This document shows, piece after piece, positions 1 to 12,067 of a stretch of 64,000 bases of DNA (positions are counted from its first letter, which is position 1; every line of letters begins with the position of its first letter). Made by a program: the position numbers and the translations under genes. The stretch spans positions 8,475,059 through 8,539,058 of the forward strand of contig JAYGXS010000005.1 in NCBI GenBank assembly GCA_036362985.1. Direction: 5' to 3'. Under the pieces are notes generated by a model. The model made no database searches. It had not been told where the DNA came from and saw only the letters and a list, made by a program, of their open reading frames with translations. The stretch comes from Ligula intestinalis (lineage: Eukaryota; Platyhelminthes; Cestoda; Diphyllobothriidea; Diphyllobothriidae).

Positions 1-1010
1 TAAAAATTGCTTTATTAGATACACATAACTCCAACCTACCTTACCATAAACTCTAATTGGCCATAAAATCATTACCCAGCTTATACACAAATGTACCCCT
101 TAATTCATGCAGTCGAGTCCCTAAGTTAGACCTGCTTGGCTTTATAGTGCAGTCGAGTCCTCAAAGCTTAGCCCAGGCCTTCTAGTCTGTTGCAGTTTCA
201 GCAACACCGTTGTCATCTATTAGCGGTACTTGCAGCCCACCTATTTAGAAGACGATGGGCGGACCTCTGAAAAATGATAGCGGCAGAGCTAGCACAAGTT
301 CTAACACTTATTACTGACATGTGGAGATAAGAGCCACGAGTTGACTTTAATCACTACTCTACAAACGCTATATCATTGTATAAATGCTAATCACTATTAC
401 ATCCCACAGATTGGGAGTGCATACGGGGTGTGACTCCTGAAAAAGCATACACAGGCAGTAATTATAGCATACTAAGTACTGGAGTTACTGAATTAACACT
501 TCTAGCATAGACAAGTAATTGTATCGGCATTTTCTTAGTGCGTACAGTACCATAGATAGAGATGAAAGCGCGGAAACCATGACAAACGCAGCCATGCTGA
601 TGACCCCAAGCATGCACTTACCTGAAATAGTTAAACACAGATAAACAGTCCCTGTTGAGATTAAGGGGATATGAGCCCTAGCGTTGGCTAAATCAGCGTC
701 ACCTCTGATAAATGGTGGCGTCAGTGCCAGCATCAGTACTAGTAGACATGAGCCCTATGCAGACCTTAATTGGCGTCACTTCTGACTTGCACAACAGTCA
801 GTACCCATACGAACAAGTACTATAACAAAGTCACACCCTAGCATGTAGTATTGGAAGAAAGGTTTACCTAAGTCTGGCCAGACACCTACTATGGGTGAGT
901 GAGGACAGATAGTACAGATGTACCAACGCAAAAGGTTACTGTCACTTAAGACTAAGTTAGGCGATTGTATTGTATTGGCTTGCATTTGATACAGCAGCCA
1001 CGCCGGCTCT
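1..1010. other. No gene recognised; weak internal repeats
   Basis: A 12-bp direct repeat, gcagtcgagtcc, occurs at 109-120 and 149-160. Segments near 258-300 and 699-735 look like diverged copies of each other. On the minus strand CAG|GTAAGT near 611-621 is a good splice-donor match, but no flanking coding segment could be identified. Confidence 0.3.
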
Positions 1011-2245
1011 CATCTAGTCTTCGTGACTCATGGGAGAAGGTGAAGAGTTCGGAGCCGCTAACTACGTCCTCTATCACTTTAAACTAAAACCTGAGGTCGT
1101 CACCCCCTGAATCAACCTGTTGGTGCACTTGGTTGATATCATCGAAACCAAGGGTCAGATATATATATTATGACTTGATAATAAAAACGTTCTCAAACGT
1201 ACGCATATGAAACTTCTAGAAGCGAGAAACATTAGCTCGCTACATCTTATTCATGACATCTAATTACTGACGCTCATATTTGAACCAGAACCTCAGTACT
1301 GCTCCACGGAATAAATGAATATAACTACTGATACTACTGGGTTCACCGACAGATTTCTGTTAACTATTATAACTAGAAGTAAAAGGAACACGCACAAACG
1401 TCCTTCAACTTAACTGAGCAGAATAGTTAACGGGCCTCTCCATTACACCTGGAAAAAATAATAGAAACCGTCCCTTACATAAGTCAAGCCGTTGCATTTC
1501 TGGCTATCCAAGTATACATTCGGAACTCTTACCTCTCCGTCAAATTGAGTGTATTAGACACGGTCCCGTCAAAAGTAAATGAATAGGAGAATGTTCATCC
1601 CATAATGCGCAGAAGCCTACATTTAATTAAAATGAATGTTATTTTCCTAAAACTAACCAAATATAATCATGGCTGTTATTCTGCTAACGATACAGAAAAA
1701 ACTTCGAATAAATGCCTCCGCTGCCTTTGCTCCATGGCTGGATTATTTTTTGTTTTTGACGTTTTCGTCTTGGTGCAGACTGGGAATTTATTTTAAATGA
1801 AAATCACGAAATTGGGCGCAATATTTTGAATTCAGTTTATTCGGGCTTCGGAAGATTCTGCACCGGTTAGGGACGGTGGATCAAATTTATCAATCGAGAG
1901 TCTGCTGACTGAAATGGGCTAACATTGGTCATTTGATTATTTGTCAGGAAATGCTTCCTAAAGCTAACCACAGTGATGTATTTATGTGACCTGGTTAAAG
2001 ATTAAATTTGGCACGCTAATGACTGTCAAAATAAATGTGGATTACGAGCTGGAAACATGAAAAGTCCAATATCTTGTTACCAAAATGGAGTTCAGAGGCG
2101 TTCGCCTATTTTCCTTCAATAAATGATACTGATACTGATACTGATCACTTACATGTAGGAAATATTTGCTTAAGTCAGTCTATATGTCATACCTGATGCG
2201 ATCATACTTTTACATCGGATTGGCTGCTACCCTATGTAGGTCTGT
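1011..2245. other. AT-rich stretch without recognised feature
   Basis: Only short open frames and no recognisable protein motif. A minor TGATAC tandem repeat (three units plus a partial) lies at 2124-2145. Confidence 0.5.
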
Positions 2246-2860
2246 TGTATATTTAAGGCCGAAGGGACCCTTTTATTACGAACTTAGTGCTGTCGTAAAA
2301 ATAAGTACAAAGTTGGCAATCACAGCTGCGCGAAAGCAACTGTATTACAACAGGAAGGAGGAGTATGTCACACATAGTAAGATAGTAAGTCAGCTCCGAT
2401 TAACAACGGACCCTCTTATAAAATAATGGTCACTAGGCCGTAAAAATTTCTGCATCGGTGGCAGAATTCAGTGAATCACCGACTTCCAAAAATGTAGGAG
2501 AAAAACTGCTTGAATAGGTAGTTAGATTGGTATGGTATGATACGATGCAGTAAACTGGGATCCGGGTGTTGAGTGTTCGGAACGCTTATTGACGTGGGAA
2601 TAATCATATAGCATCATGACGGTGAGATAAGAGGGGCTCATCCGCACAACGGGGTCGAAACGAGGAGGGGACAGTAGAATTCACGGCAACATCACCAAGA
2701 TGCGACCCAGCAGACTGCAAAGTCCACCGAAAAGATGGTGACAACGTGAGAATACGTGATGATCGTCAATAGTGACCACGAGGACTACTGCCAGGGTTGC
2801 AAAACGGAGAAGAGTTTGCTTCATGTTAATATGATGCTTGACTCTACAGAGGAAAATTTA
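2246..2860 (-). repeat. Degenerate copy of the 48-kb nested repeat (family A)
   Basis: Read on the minus strand it ends in the module ..CACTAAGTT..GGCCTTAAAT, shared with 5506, 7621 and 48136. Further in are a 'gcagaattcagtgaatcacc' block followed by 'gagaaaaactgcttgaa', and 'gggttgcaaaacggagaa'. All have counterparts in the same order at 48136-48970. Strongly diverged; non-coding. Confidence 0.55.
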
Positions 2861-3875
2861 AATATATTTAGAGAGCACTTTACTATTCTGTTAAGAGCCT
2901 CAAATGCCAAAAGAACCCTTTTCGGCTTCTAAAAGTTGCGTGTTTGGGAAGGAAACAGACAGTAACGACTGCATTTTTTTCCAAATTTAAATGGTTGCAT
3001 AATTTGCCTTTGAAAATCGGTAATGTCGAATACAACCTAATTTCCAGTGGAAGATTGTTCCAAGTGGAAGAATATTTGGAGGCAAAAAACGAGGACGATC
3101 AGATGTGAAGCTAAGGGATCCTGAAATTATCATGGAAGAATAACGAGTGGCGTAAGGTCAGTTTACCTGAAAAGAGCATTAATTTATGAGAGATAAGGGC
3201 TATTGTTAACGCGAAACAGGAAGCATTTACCAGCTTCGATACTTCTTACCCGCACAAATGTAATGTTCCCATAAAGGAGTGTCCACTAATGGAATGCACC
3301 GTGTAAAGTCTGGTTAGTCGAATCTTTTGCCTCATGCTGGTTGTGGCTAGTCTTCGTGTGTCTGAAGTAGCACCCAGTCTTCATCTGTGGTATCTGAAGT
3401 TAGGTTTTGTCTAAAGGTCACACCTCACTAGCCGTCTCGATTGCCAACTAAGCCAGATAAATTTATATTATGTTGTATCTACACAACTGATAATTCTCCT
3501 CTTTTTCGGATCCTACTCCACATGTCCACTTGAAACAAAACCTACAAAGAGGCCGTCATGTAAGACCGTAGGCGTTCCAGAGGAAATGAAGTTGATAAGT
3601 ACTTAAAATAGTCCCACAAGTGGCATCTGGTAGCCGTCTGGGCTAGAATAGGCATTGTTAGCAAAATATGAGACCTGTCAGATTGACTCTGCTCAGTAGG
3701 CTAGCCGGAATGGAGGACGGTGATATTTACTCAAGCGCGGACGCTACAAGAGGAATATTGCTGTCTTCACTCAGTACAATTCAGTATATATAACGGAGAG
3801 AGGCAGAGCCTTTGAAAACCTTATTTACAGATAGATGCTGTCAGATCATGCATATTTTTCAAAGTCATATATACA
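2861..3875. other. No recognised feature
   Basis: AT-rich DNA. I found no coding motif, terminal repeat or copy of the other families in the window. Confidence 0.45.
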
Positions 3876-4703
3876 CTATATAAATTGTTGTTGTCTTCCA
3901 AATGTATGAGCAGCAAGCAAAGTAAGATCAAGCCTTCTGTTGAATGCGTGAACGCTTTCAGCAACAACAACCGAGGAAGGAAGTTTATTCCATTCTTCAA
4001 CGACCCACTGGGAGAAGAAATGGGCCCGCACTTCTAGTTTGGCGTGGTGTTTCTTCAGTTTGTACGGGTGACCACGTAGATGTATTGTTTGTACAAATTC
4101 AAAGAAGTCGGTCATCCGAAGAGCACATTCTACTCCCTTGACGATTATAAACACCATGATCATATCTCCTCTGTATTGCCTATAAAAGAGAGGAAAAAGA
4201 TTGAGCCTATCTAGATGACCATCATATGGGAGACCACCTAAGCTGCTGAATAGCTTGGTCACCCTTCTTTGCACTTTCTCGAATATTGCGTAATCTTTCT
4301 TCATCCAAGGGCACCACGCCTGGACGCAGTACTCTAACATCGGCCGAAAAAATGTTCCAAAAACTCGCCCAAAAAGCTCCGCATTAAAATAGAGACAGGA
4401 ACTTCTGATCGCTCCGAGGATGCCCATAGCCTTCTTTGTTGTTTTAGCACAGCGAGTTGATGGTTTGAGGTCGGGCGTCATGCGTACACCTAGATCACGT
4501 AGTTCGTTCACTAGCTCGAGTTGATGACCTCCGATCGAGTTGTCATACTCGAATGGTATCACCTTTCTGCAACTAGAACGTAAACGGATAACTTGGCATT
4601 TGTTGAAGTTCAGCTGCAGTAGCCATTTTTCACTGAAATATGCTTTTCGCAGAAGGACCAAATAGACACTATGGGTGTCAGATAAATCGTTTACAGCTGC
4701 CAC
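3876..4703 (-). mobile_element. CR1/Jockey-like retrotransposon, RT C-terminal fragment
   Basis: An open frame of 275 codons encodes the end of the RT palm, the thumb and the C-terminal region of a non-LTR reverse transcriptase. Visible hallmarks in order: LNFNKCQVIRL (end of the palm), LRDLGVRMTPDLKPS (connecting segment), ILGAIRSS, MLEYCVQAWCPW, EKVQRRVTKLFSSL, YRQYRGDMIMVF, and a terminal EEWNKLPSSVV block. This order is typical of CR1/Jockey-superclade proteins. The first codon is GTG and no start is expected, because the fingers, catalytic palm and endonuclease are absent, so this is a 5'-truncated copy. The uninterrupted frame suggests it is younger than its relative at 10560-11200. Exact clade not determinable by eye. 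Confidence 0.85.
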
Positions 4704-5505
4704 CCAAGGACTGAGCGGCTCGACGCTGGCATCGCCTTTCCAATCCGGAAGGAAAATTCGTATAACGGTTCTGACTGCCAGAGGACACCAACGACAGCCT
4801 TACGAGCCTTGGCTAGCCTTGCCAGGAATCTACGTGCTGAACCGCAAGTTTATGAGGACCTGCACACCTTCCTGGCGACTGCACTGGGAGCAAAAGGTGA
4901 TTGTTTTTTGTGGAATCAATACTCTCTTTATGACAATCCTTACTGTCTGGAATGGCATGCTGGATCCCCGTGGAATTAGTACTTGTAACGACAGTGGTTC
5001 CACTCTTGTGGGAATCAGCACACGACACCTCATTTAGCTGAAAAGCACTCTATTCCGCCTCAGAAGAGGGAAAACGAAACATAACTGACCTCCAGATCGC
5101 GGTGCTGGCAAGTAATAGCTTGCGTTCTCGTGTGGAAGTGAGATCAGGAGGACGTGCTGGTGACCAAGCTGATCTGCGACGCCGGTGGCTATTCAGATGC
5201 CATCTTGTTATCTTTCAGCTGAAGCTCCGTCTGCAACCTCACAGAGGACTATGACTTAACGCACCACAAGGTAAAAAATATTGTACTGTTGAATATGTCT
5301 GTTCACCGTTTGAGTTCAGTAAACAGTTTACCTCAAACCTAGAAAACACTTTGGCAATGGGCAAAAACATTACCGTGGAAAAACAGTAGTTTCAGCCATT
5401 TAACAAGATCTACAGTAACGTCTAGGATCCCCATAGCCACCCAAGTCGTCAAGATCATGATCAATTTTACGACAACAATGAAGAAAGGAGAGCAACACGG
5501 AGAGC
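4704..5505. other. No recognised feature
   Basis: Short overlapping open frames on both strands at 4675-5040 resemble no family I know. The stretch lies upstream of the truncated RT fragment and does not continue it. Confidence 0.4.
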
Positions 5506-5605
5506 AGCATTTATTAACTTTGTATTCATTTTTCCACAGCACTAAGTTTGCAATGACGAGGCCCTCCGCACCTTAAATATAAAATTTATTTATTTATATT
5601 ATTTA
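5506..5605 (+). repeat. Penelope-type 3'-tail module
   Basis: Contains ctttgtattcatttttccac, agcactaagtttgcaatgac and gaggccctccgc, followed by an A/T-rich ATTTATTT tail. The same module ends the Penelope coding relic at 7621-7700 and, inverted, lies at 2246 and 48150. The preceding block ggagagcagcatttatta is shared with 48222-48240. Confidence 0.6.
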
Positions 5606-6355
5606 TTTAAATCTGCATAATACTCCAAAAAAACCAACGCGAAAAGTTGGCTTTTTCAGGTGCCGCCGCTTGGGGGGTGGAGAGATGCCCGAATAAATAA
5701 CAAAGGCAGCAAAATCCAAATTTGTACGGACCGCAATTAAAGGGAGCATTTATTCGTCTCCATCAAGCGAAACTTTAGCTTTCTCACAAATGAACGGCAA
5801 AACGTAACGACATTTATTACGGCATAGGTTATGCTATCTTTGGAATAACCGGCCAAGCAAAATGAGGTTGTTCATTAGTCTACCTGCATTCAAATGAGGA
5901 CTGTGCTTTTATTTTAACGCTGATTCTATTGACCTTTTATTTTCATAATCATATCCGAGCAGCTTGCTATACTACTCTGAGGAAGGACCATCGGGAATTT
6001 AGGAGAACGCTTTCAACTTACATTTTCTTGTTTGCTGTTCCCCATGAGCAATTATCTGGGCATAACCCACTCTCAGTAAAATGAAGGAAACCATATGGAC
6101 GCTCACAGTTCAAACCACCCTCGTTTCCTTTGCTGTTAACCATTAGCAGAATTCGCTTTTGGCTCCTGAGATTACGAGGCCTCACGTCCATTGACATTTT
6201 CTCACGAATTATCATTCGCAATACCACGGCGTTTCGTACTCACATTCTGGGCTGCCATTGTAGTACCAACCTAGTTTTCTCCTCCATAGGTTGTCGCAAA
6301 GCAGGTTTCTTCTAAAGGATTTAGTTAGCAACCTTAAGAAAATAAATTTGAACTA
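5606..6355. other. No recognised feature
   Basis: No coding motif or repeat copy recognised. Confidence 0.4.
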
Positions 6356-6445
6356 AGATAGAAGCAGTGGGAAAAAACTCCTACGACGAAGGTGGGGTCA
6401 GAGTTCAGCGAGCCCCTACACTTTCGCCGTAGTATTTTTCCTTCT
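6356..6445 (-). repeat. Fragment of repeat family A
   Basis: The segments gaagcagtgggaaaaaactc and cagagttcagcgagcccc correspond closely to gaagcagtaaaaaaactcct and cggagttcagcgaacaccc at 48350-48400. Only about 90 bp are alignable by eye; 6446-6715 beyond it shows nothing further. Confidence 0.5.
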
Positions 6446-6719
6446 CACGGTTTCTTTCATAGTTCAGAGTTATTTTCGAAAGTTTTCTAAATACTATTCT
6501 CAAAGGAAGAATAGCCAGTAGATATTAAATGCTCTGTCTACCATATTTCTCATTGCTAATGCATACCTGACCGTTTACGTAGAGCAGCAATGTGGATATT
6601 GTCATTATTTCCCCTCAGTAATAAGTCTGGATCGATTGTGCTCGCTGGGGGCTTGAAATATAAAAATATATATTTTCTTGGGCTGAGCACTTCGGAACCA
6701 TTCTTAAGAGTATCTCCAC

Positions 6720-7170
6720 AATGTCCGACACCACCATCATCGACCAGTGCCCTAAACTAAAGCGAACAACGGACCGGAACTTCCGCTTTCCCTTCCCGAG
6801 TCAATCGGAGATGCCCAACAGCTCTCCACCGAGAAAGCACCGGTATAAGATGTATTCGCAGCTGAAGTCTACAAGCACTCTGGTCCTCGGCTGATGCGTA
6901 AACTTACAACGACAAGTCATTTAGGATTTTGAAGACGCGACAAAATTCAATCGTTTCAAGTTGAAGGTGAATCGTCGAGGCCGTGAGAGGCATAAGCGGA
7001 TCTAGATACTCAATGTTATCGGAGCGACCTTCGCTCACACGCTTCTAAACTGTCTCAACGACCATCTGGGATAGAGGCTTCCGCAAACACAACAACACCG
7101 CCGACGGGATCTTCACCATCCACAAATTAGATTACACCTACGTTACCATCACGTACATGAAGAAAGATTT
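6720..7170 (+). mobile_element. RTE-like non-LTR retrotransposon, RT N-terminal fragment
   Basis: Conceptual translation in shifting frames gives AAEVYKHSGPRLMRKL, then ATFAHTLLNCLNDHL, then GFRKHNNTADGIFTIHKL. These match the order of motifs in RTE-type reverse transcriptases (AEVYKxGGPRL.., the ..ILLNRLNxHL segment, and GFRxxRGTxDxIF). Stops and frameshifts interrupt it, so it is a dead fragment. A second piece of RTE-type RT lies at 7780-8020, with a Penelope relic between them. Confidence 0.7.
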
Positions 7171-7204
7171 GGACAGGGTACGCAATATGAAACCTGGGAA
7201 ATCA

Positions 7205-7700
7205 TAAAGATGTACGGCTGTACTGAGCATGTTAATTCGTAAACACTGTTTGAAGTGGCGTGCAACGAAGCCTTTGCCAATTCCTTTTGCAAAGGATGCC
7301 TTGCCGTTGCACGCCACTTCAAACTGTGTTTACGAATTTGCATGCACTTGCGGCTGCAAGTGCATAGGGCGAACGCAACGGCAATTGGCCGCCAAAGCTA
7401 AGGAGCATTTACCTTGCTGGTTAATGAAAAAAAGAAAACAGAATTCCTCAGTCATCTAGTACTGAACATCTGCTAGACACGGGCAATTCTGTTGACCCCA
7501 AAACTTCTTTCCGAGTACTTGTTCGGGCACGAACAAGTCGTACCTTACGCAACCTGGAGGCAGCCTACATACGGTGGTTCAAACATGACCTATGTAAACA
7601 ACTGGAGCATGTAGTGAACCCAGCTTTGTATTTATTTTTCCACAGGACTAAGTTTGCAATGACAGGGCTCTCCGGGCCTAAAATCTAAAAAAATATTTAT
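7205..7700 (+). mobile_element. Penelope-like element, GIY-YIG domain, inverted junction
   Basis: The plus strand encodes LHATSNCVYEFACTCGCK and CIGRTQRQL, the C-rich GIY-YIG endonuclease of Penelope-like retroelements. In a shifted frame it continues with LLDTGNSVDPKTSFRVL and LEAAYIRWFKHDLCKQL, the usual downstream blocks. It ends in a short coding tail and the 3' module shared with 5506. On the minus strand 7268-7224 encodes LHATSNSVYELTCS, a second copy of the same segment facing the other way, so the locus is a head-to-head duplication. Frameshifted and non-functional. Confidence 0.8.
7234..7338. repeat. 34-bp inverted repeat (hairpin) in the Penelope GIY-YIG segment
   Basis: Arms 7234-7267 and 7305-7338 match at 33 of 34 positions around a 37-nt loop. 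The loop contains a further short inverted pair, cctttgc/gcaaagg. The arms are the two opposed copies of the GIY-YIG coding segment. Confidence 0.9.
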
Positions 7701-7779
7701 TTGTTTGCTACACACGACAGCAAAAGAGAATACGCAGCAAAGCATGGAAATAAAGTATCCAGTCAAGAAAGATGCTGAC

Positions 7780-8020
7780 TAATCTTCAACACGGACAAAA
7801 CGATAGTCATGTATCATTCATCGCTACATAGAGTGCACAACGTCCCTTGTTCTACGTTCAATGACAGCCACCTCCAAATATTGGGCAATTCGGCTTTCTT
7901 AGACAGTACACATTCATAAAACACAAAAAAGGCTGATGAAGTTGCACACCGGATATTCAGTGCTAACCACGCCTTCGGCCGAACGCAGGCTTCAGTTTGG
8001 AAATTCCGGGGTTATACCAA
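7780..8020 (+). mobile_element. RTE-like RT, distal fragment
   Basis: Translation gives FNTDKTIVMYHSSLHRVHN, SHLQILGNSAFLDSTHS and DEVAHRIFSANHAFGRTQAS. This resembles the region after the catalytic palm in RTE-type elements (..LGSTLS.., ..EVxxRIxKAxxAFGRL..). It has in-frame stops. Probably the distal part of the element begun at 6720. Confidence 0.65.
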
Positions 8021-8035
8021 GGCAAATGCAATTTC

Positions 8036-8599
8036 GATGGAATGGCCACGTCGTGTAGATGGACAACGATTGCTTACCAAAACTGCTCTTATGCAAGAAT
8101 CCGCATTGGTTGCTCATAGACAATAGGCCAATAGGAGAGCTTCGAGAACAATCGGAGAGCTTCCCATAAAAACCTCCAAATATCTCCGCTGGCCTAGGCG
8201 AAGGTTGCCTAGAAACGACCAAAATTAAAAAGCACAGTGAGCCCTGGGGCAGCGTTCTATGACTGGAACAAGATGGCCACTGCGTAGGACAAAATGGTGG
8301 CTCGAATGTTCCAAAGACCTGCGACACACAATGCGCACACGCCGCCCCCTTTGGCCATGTGCACGTCTTAAACTAATATTTAGCGCATGAATCTGCCTCG
8401 TTTGACATCTCTACACATGGCTCAGGAGCAACCGGACGACATCACTCACAGCCTCCGCAAACGACCCGATCGTTACCCCTGCACCAACATGCACGGCGAC
8501 TATTACCAGGGATGATCACGCTCGAAGATCAGTCATCGTCGTCGAACCCCACAAACTTCCATAATCTCTGACACAACTTCCACCACAACTAAAGGATTA
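8036..8599. other. No recognised feature
   Basis: The opposing frames here have no recognisable domain. Confidence 0.35.
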
Positions 8600-9420
8600 T
8601 CGCCTCTTGCACTGAAATTACCAAGAGAACATTTCTGGCATCTAGTCAAACAATTGACAGCCTAGCCGACCTCCCTCAACAACCAAATACGTACCTCCTT
8701 CACCTGCTCATTTTAAATGCCAGATCCCTGCTTGATTAAAATGTTCCTACTTCAGACTTGCATCTTCATCCATCCTACAGACATTGTTATAGAAAAAAAG
8801 ACATGGACAAACTCTCTGCAGCCGACTTCGAACTCTCTATTCTAGACTATGACTAAATTCAGAAGTATCCTCGCGACAGCCGTGATGAGGAAAGCTGTAT
8901 CTACGTTAAGCAACGACTTACTTTTCTGCCTTTGGACCATTCACAATTTACCACGGTGAAAGGAAGCCTCTAGTTTCGAGTTGTCTTCAGAATAATTACT
9001 GTTTAGCCATGTGTTGCGTTTATTTTTCATCCAAATAACCGTGAGGATTACGATCATTGTCTCTTGAAGCATTTCATACCGCGGCTGACATAAATCTTAA
9101 GCATTGCTTAATTGCAGGTGAGTAAAATCCACCTGGATTCCACCCACCGTTCCTACAAAGTTCGAGGGCTTACTTGAGAACGCAGACATCGTCATTCGAA
9201 ATCAGGTAGTCAATTTTCCCATCGGAAGACCGACCATATTTTATCTAAAGTTCGGTAGAGGTTGTTGGCTATCGTCAGTGACATCTTTGGACCCATTTGG
9301 GAGTCCGGACCGTGCCATATTTGTTTCTACATTAGAACTCGAAGCTGATTTAATGTTTTCCGTCCTATGCGTTCCCTATGAGGATATTCGGTAATTTTCG
9401 TTGGAGGACTTGGTGGAACT
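8600..9420 (+). mobile_element. Decayed CR1-like endonuclease region
   Basis: Nucleotide-level relative of 50600-51400. Both carry LNARSLL near the start, then EESCIYVKQRLTFLPLDHSQ (compare ESCICIKQPFAFLPLDFPQ), then VAFIFHPNN and the ISLKHCLIAG-type block. This is the N-terminal apurinic-type endonuclease domain of a CR1/Jockey-like element. Many stops and frameshifts; no open frame survives. Confidence 0.7.
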
Positions 9421-9477
9421 ATAAGCGTTTATCCTTTCCTTTCCTATAGAGAAGCCAAAAGATATCAGTCAGAAAGT

Positions 9478-9860
9478 CTGTGGGAGCCTGCTGCGCTGAC
9501 TCAAACTGCCTTCGTTCGCCAAACCTCGCGCAATCGCTGTCTACTCGCGCGCGATAAACATACCGACTTTCTTGGTCAATCACTGCGAGAGTCCCGCAAC
9601 GCCCTGCCGTTCCCACGCTCTTGCCCCACTCACCGTTTCATACTATCATACGCTCAGTGCTTATCGATACTTCCGCCTCATTTGATTGGTGGTAGCCGAC
9701 AGAGCACTCATTCCGTAGCCAAAGCTTCCCTCAACCACGCAACGTCGCGGACACATGTGGCGCGCAAACGCAGCTGGCAGTCGGCATACAACACGGCTAT
9801 TGTACCGTCTGCTTTCTGGCAGTAAATTGCCAGACACTCATACCTGAAGCAAGCCGTACT
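9478..9860 (+). repeat. GC-rich LTR-like repeat, TGTNGGAGCCTGC family
   Basis: Begins TGTGGGAGCCTGC and can be aligned with 11720-12067: a shared start, a tcccgc-rich centre, and a 'tttctggcagtaaa' segment that could hold a poly(A) signal. No TSD seen, so boundaries are approximate. Confidence 0.4.
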
Positions 9861-10329
9861 TCTCTTCGAGAAAGAAGGCTCGCTGGTAAAAGTCCCCACA
9901 GCCGACACAACGACGGAATGTCGTGGAATCCCACTCAATGGTCGCGCGTCTTTCAATGTCTGGTGCCAGTAAACTGTTCTCAGTTACATTTTGTGTCTCC
10001 TGGAGTCTAGTAAGTTTAACCAATTTTGAACCTGACGATCTGGTCGCTATTTTTCTTGCACAGGAAAGTGTAAGTAAATCAAAAAAGCAGCCTCAACTGT
10101 TCTTCTGTAGTTGATAAATCAATTTGATTACTGTTGGGAATGCGGCTTGGCGTGTTCAAGTGGTACTTGTGAAACCGCGACTAGCTGGGCATGTGTATAC
10201 GTGCGCATGTAAGCGGGGAACTGAATAGCAGTCAAGTAGTCTTCAGGTCAGCAAATGGTAACAGCCACGTGCAAAGGCAAATAACGTTGGGGGGGGGGAG
10301 GCATTGTGGCCGTCTGCCACAGGGGCACC
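9861..10329. other. No recognised feature
   Basis: No coding motif. A short run of nine or so G near 10290 is the only oddity. Confidence 0.35.
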
Positions 10330-10490
10330 TTGTATCCTGCTGGGGACTAGACAGGCAATTTCTACTGTTTCTCCTAAAACGGAGAACAGCCGACACTGCA
10401 GCTGACCTGCAGGCCCTTGACCGACTTCCCTGCGTGCACACACACGCGCGCGTCCAGATAGTCGCGACTGCCTAAGGGTCAGTTGAAAAT
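10330..10490 (+). repeat. Copy of the duplicated GC-rich unit of 37.9-38.2 kb
   Basis: Shares ctgacctgcag, gacttcc..cgcacacacgcgcg, agtcgcgactg and cctaagggtcag with the two tandem units at 37924-38070 and 38096-38235. Confidence 0.45.
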
Positions 10491-10559
10491 GCTACCCCTT
10501 GGCCGACGCGACATGGACTGCAATATGCGATACAAGCTCGGGTAATGTAACACACAAAT

Positions 10560-11200
10560 TGCACACTGCTGTGTATGCCCGTAGCATCTACGCAAAAAGA
10601 CCTCGGCATTTGGATACAGAGTAATCTGAGGCCCTCATTACAATGTGCCACAGCTGCAAATAAAGCCACGGGAGTGTTGCACGCTATTAAAAGGGCGTTT
10701 CTAGCCTTCGATGAAGATCTCTTTGGCAAAGTATACGGTAAATTTGTTCGACTACACCTGGAATATGGGATACAGGCTGGGCGGCCATGGAAAGCAAAGG
10801 ACACAAAATGTCTGGAGAAAGTGCAGCGTCGGGCGACAAATCTAGTAAGAGGTCTAAAGAACCACTCTTACATAGACAGACTGGCCTGCCTAAATTGATT
10901 CCCTCCGCATTACAGGCAGCAAAGAGGGGATCTTATCTTAGTTTACAAGATAATAAACGGTCTTGAGAAAGGATTATGCTTTGAGGACATGTTTCAGTGG
11001 CACCTCTCGCCTCATCTCCATGGGCACACAATGAAGCTGCGCACTAAGATATCCAAGCTAAACCTCCACTCTGAATTCTTCACGCAACGAGCCATAAAAC
11101 AATGGAACAACCTTCCGCAATCAGTCGTGGAGGCCATTTCCCTTCAGATTTACAAACAACGCTTGGATAGCTACATGCGTTCCCTCTCTTCCTTCCAAGT
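10560..11200 (+). mobile_element. CR1/Jockey-like RT C-terminal fragment
   Basis: Encodes QKDLGIWIQSNLRPSLQC, HLEYGIQAGRPWKAKD, EKVQRRATNLVRGL, YRQQRGDLILVYKIINGL and KQWNNLPQSVVEA. This is the same series of blocks as the minus-strand copy at 3876-4703, at lower identity. One in-frame TGA at 10896-10898 interrupts it. 5'-truncated; no catalytic YxDD. Confidence 0.85.
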
Positions 11201-11719
11201 CTGCACTCCAACCACAAGACTTATATTTTTAAAAACAATGCTACTCACTGTTTGCCAATACTATGTTAGTAGTGGTAATTTGTATAGGAGCATGTACACG
11301 AGAGACGCACCGACATGTAATCAATAGGGTTTTCAAAGGCATTGTCTATTATCCTCACCAAATAAACTGAAAACGTGCTGTCGGGACAAGGCGTTCGCGC
11401 AAGGCGTTTATGATCGCGGACGCGCATTCACCCTTTATTCTGACTGACTATCTTTCAGCCAAATGACGTTTAAGCCCCACAATAAAGCCCCGTTGGGTAA
11501 CATGACTCACATTTCCTTCGTCGTCAGCACGACAACATTCTCTTTTGCCTATACAACATTATGCCTACAAAGTGCCTTCTGCTTTGGATACATAACACAC
11601 ACACACCATTGGGAGTTGCTCCAAATTTATACAAAAACCGCTGACAGAACTGGCTTCGCCACTGGACACTGTTGCCAGAGGCAGCAATGCAGGGTTCTGT
11701 GCACAGTAAATCCTGGTGC
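11201..11719. other. Mostly unrecognised; possible LTR tail at its end
   Basis: Only 'ttctgtgcacagtaaatcct' at about 11696 stands out; it resembles ttctgtgcacaataaatacc at 38397 inside an LTR-like repeat. Confidence 0.3.
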
Positions 11720-12067
11720 TGTCGGAGCCTGCCTCGCCGACTCACGCTGGCTTCGTTGCCAAAAGCCGCCTTAGTTCTGTGTCTACGCGCGCCGGCTCAA
11801 CGCCTACGCACTGCATCTGCCAACAGCTACGAGAGGTCCCGCGATGTCCTATGCTCCCCCGATTGTCGCGGCTCAGTGCGCACGTGAGCTCCAGCCAATA
11901 GATGCGCGCATCTCCACCTCGCTGAGTGCATCGCCCAGCTATCTCGGGTTCACTGCACCGAACACACAATTTGGCGTACCGGCTCGGCGTGCATAACTCC
12001 GCCTGTGTACTCTCTATTTTCTGGCAGTAAAGCTTCTGTCCTCCTACACCGTCTTGCTTGACTTGCA
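11720..12067 (+). repeat. Solo-LTR-like repeat, 348 bp (TG...CA)
   Basis: Starts TGTCGGAGCCTGCC, ends CTTGACTTGCA and is followed by atttggg. The repeat at 37913-38446 also ends in CA followed by atttggg. A possible poly(A) signal variant, gcagtaaa, lies near the end. No coding capacity; TSD not found. Confidence 0.45.

Noticed and set aside
485..985. Exon-like minus frames with GT donors near 611-621 and 865-875
   Set aside because: Neighbouring segments look like diverged repeats of each other, with no recognisable protein or matching acceptor.
8000..8330. 111-codon minus frame
   Set aside because: No known motif; lies next to the opposite-strand RTE-like fragment and has no splice or repeat support.
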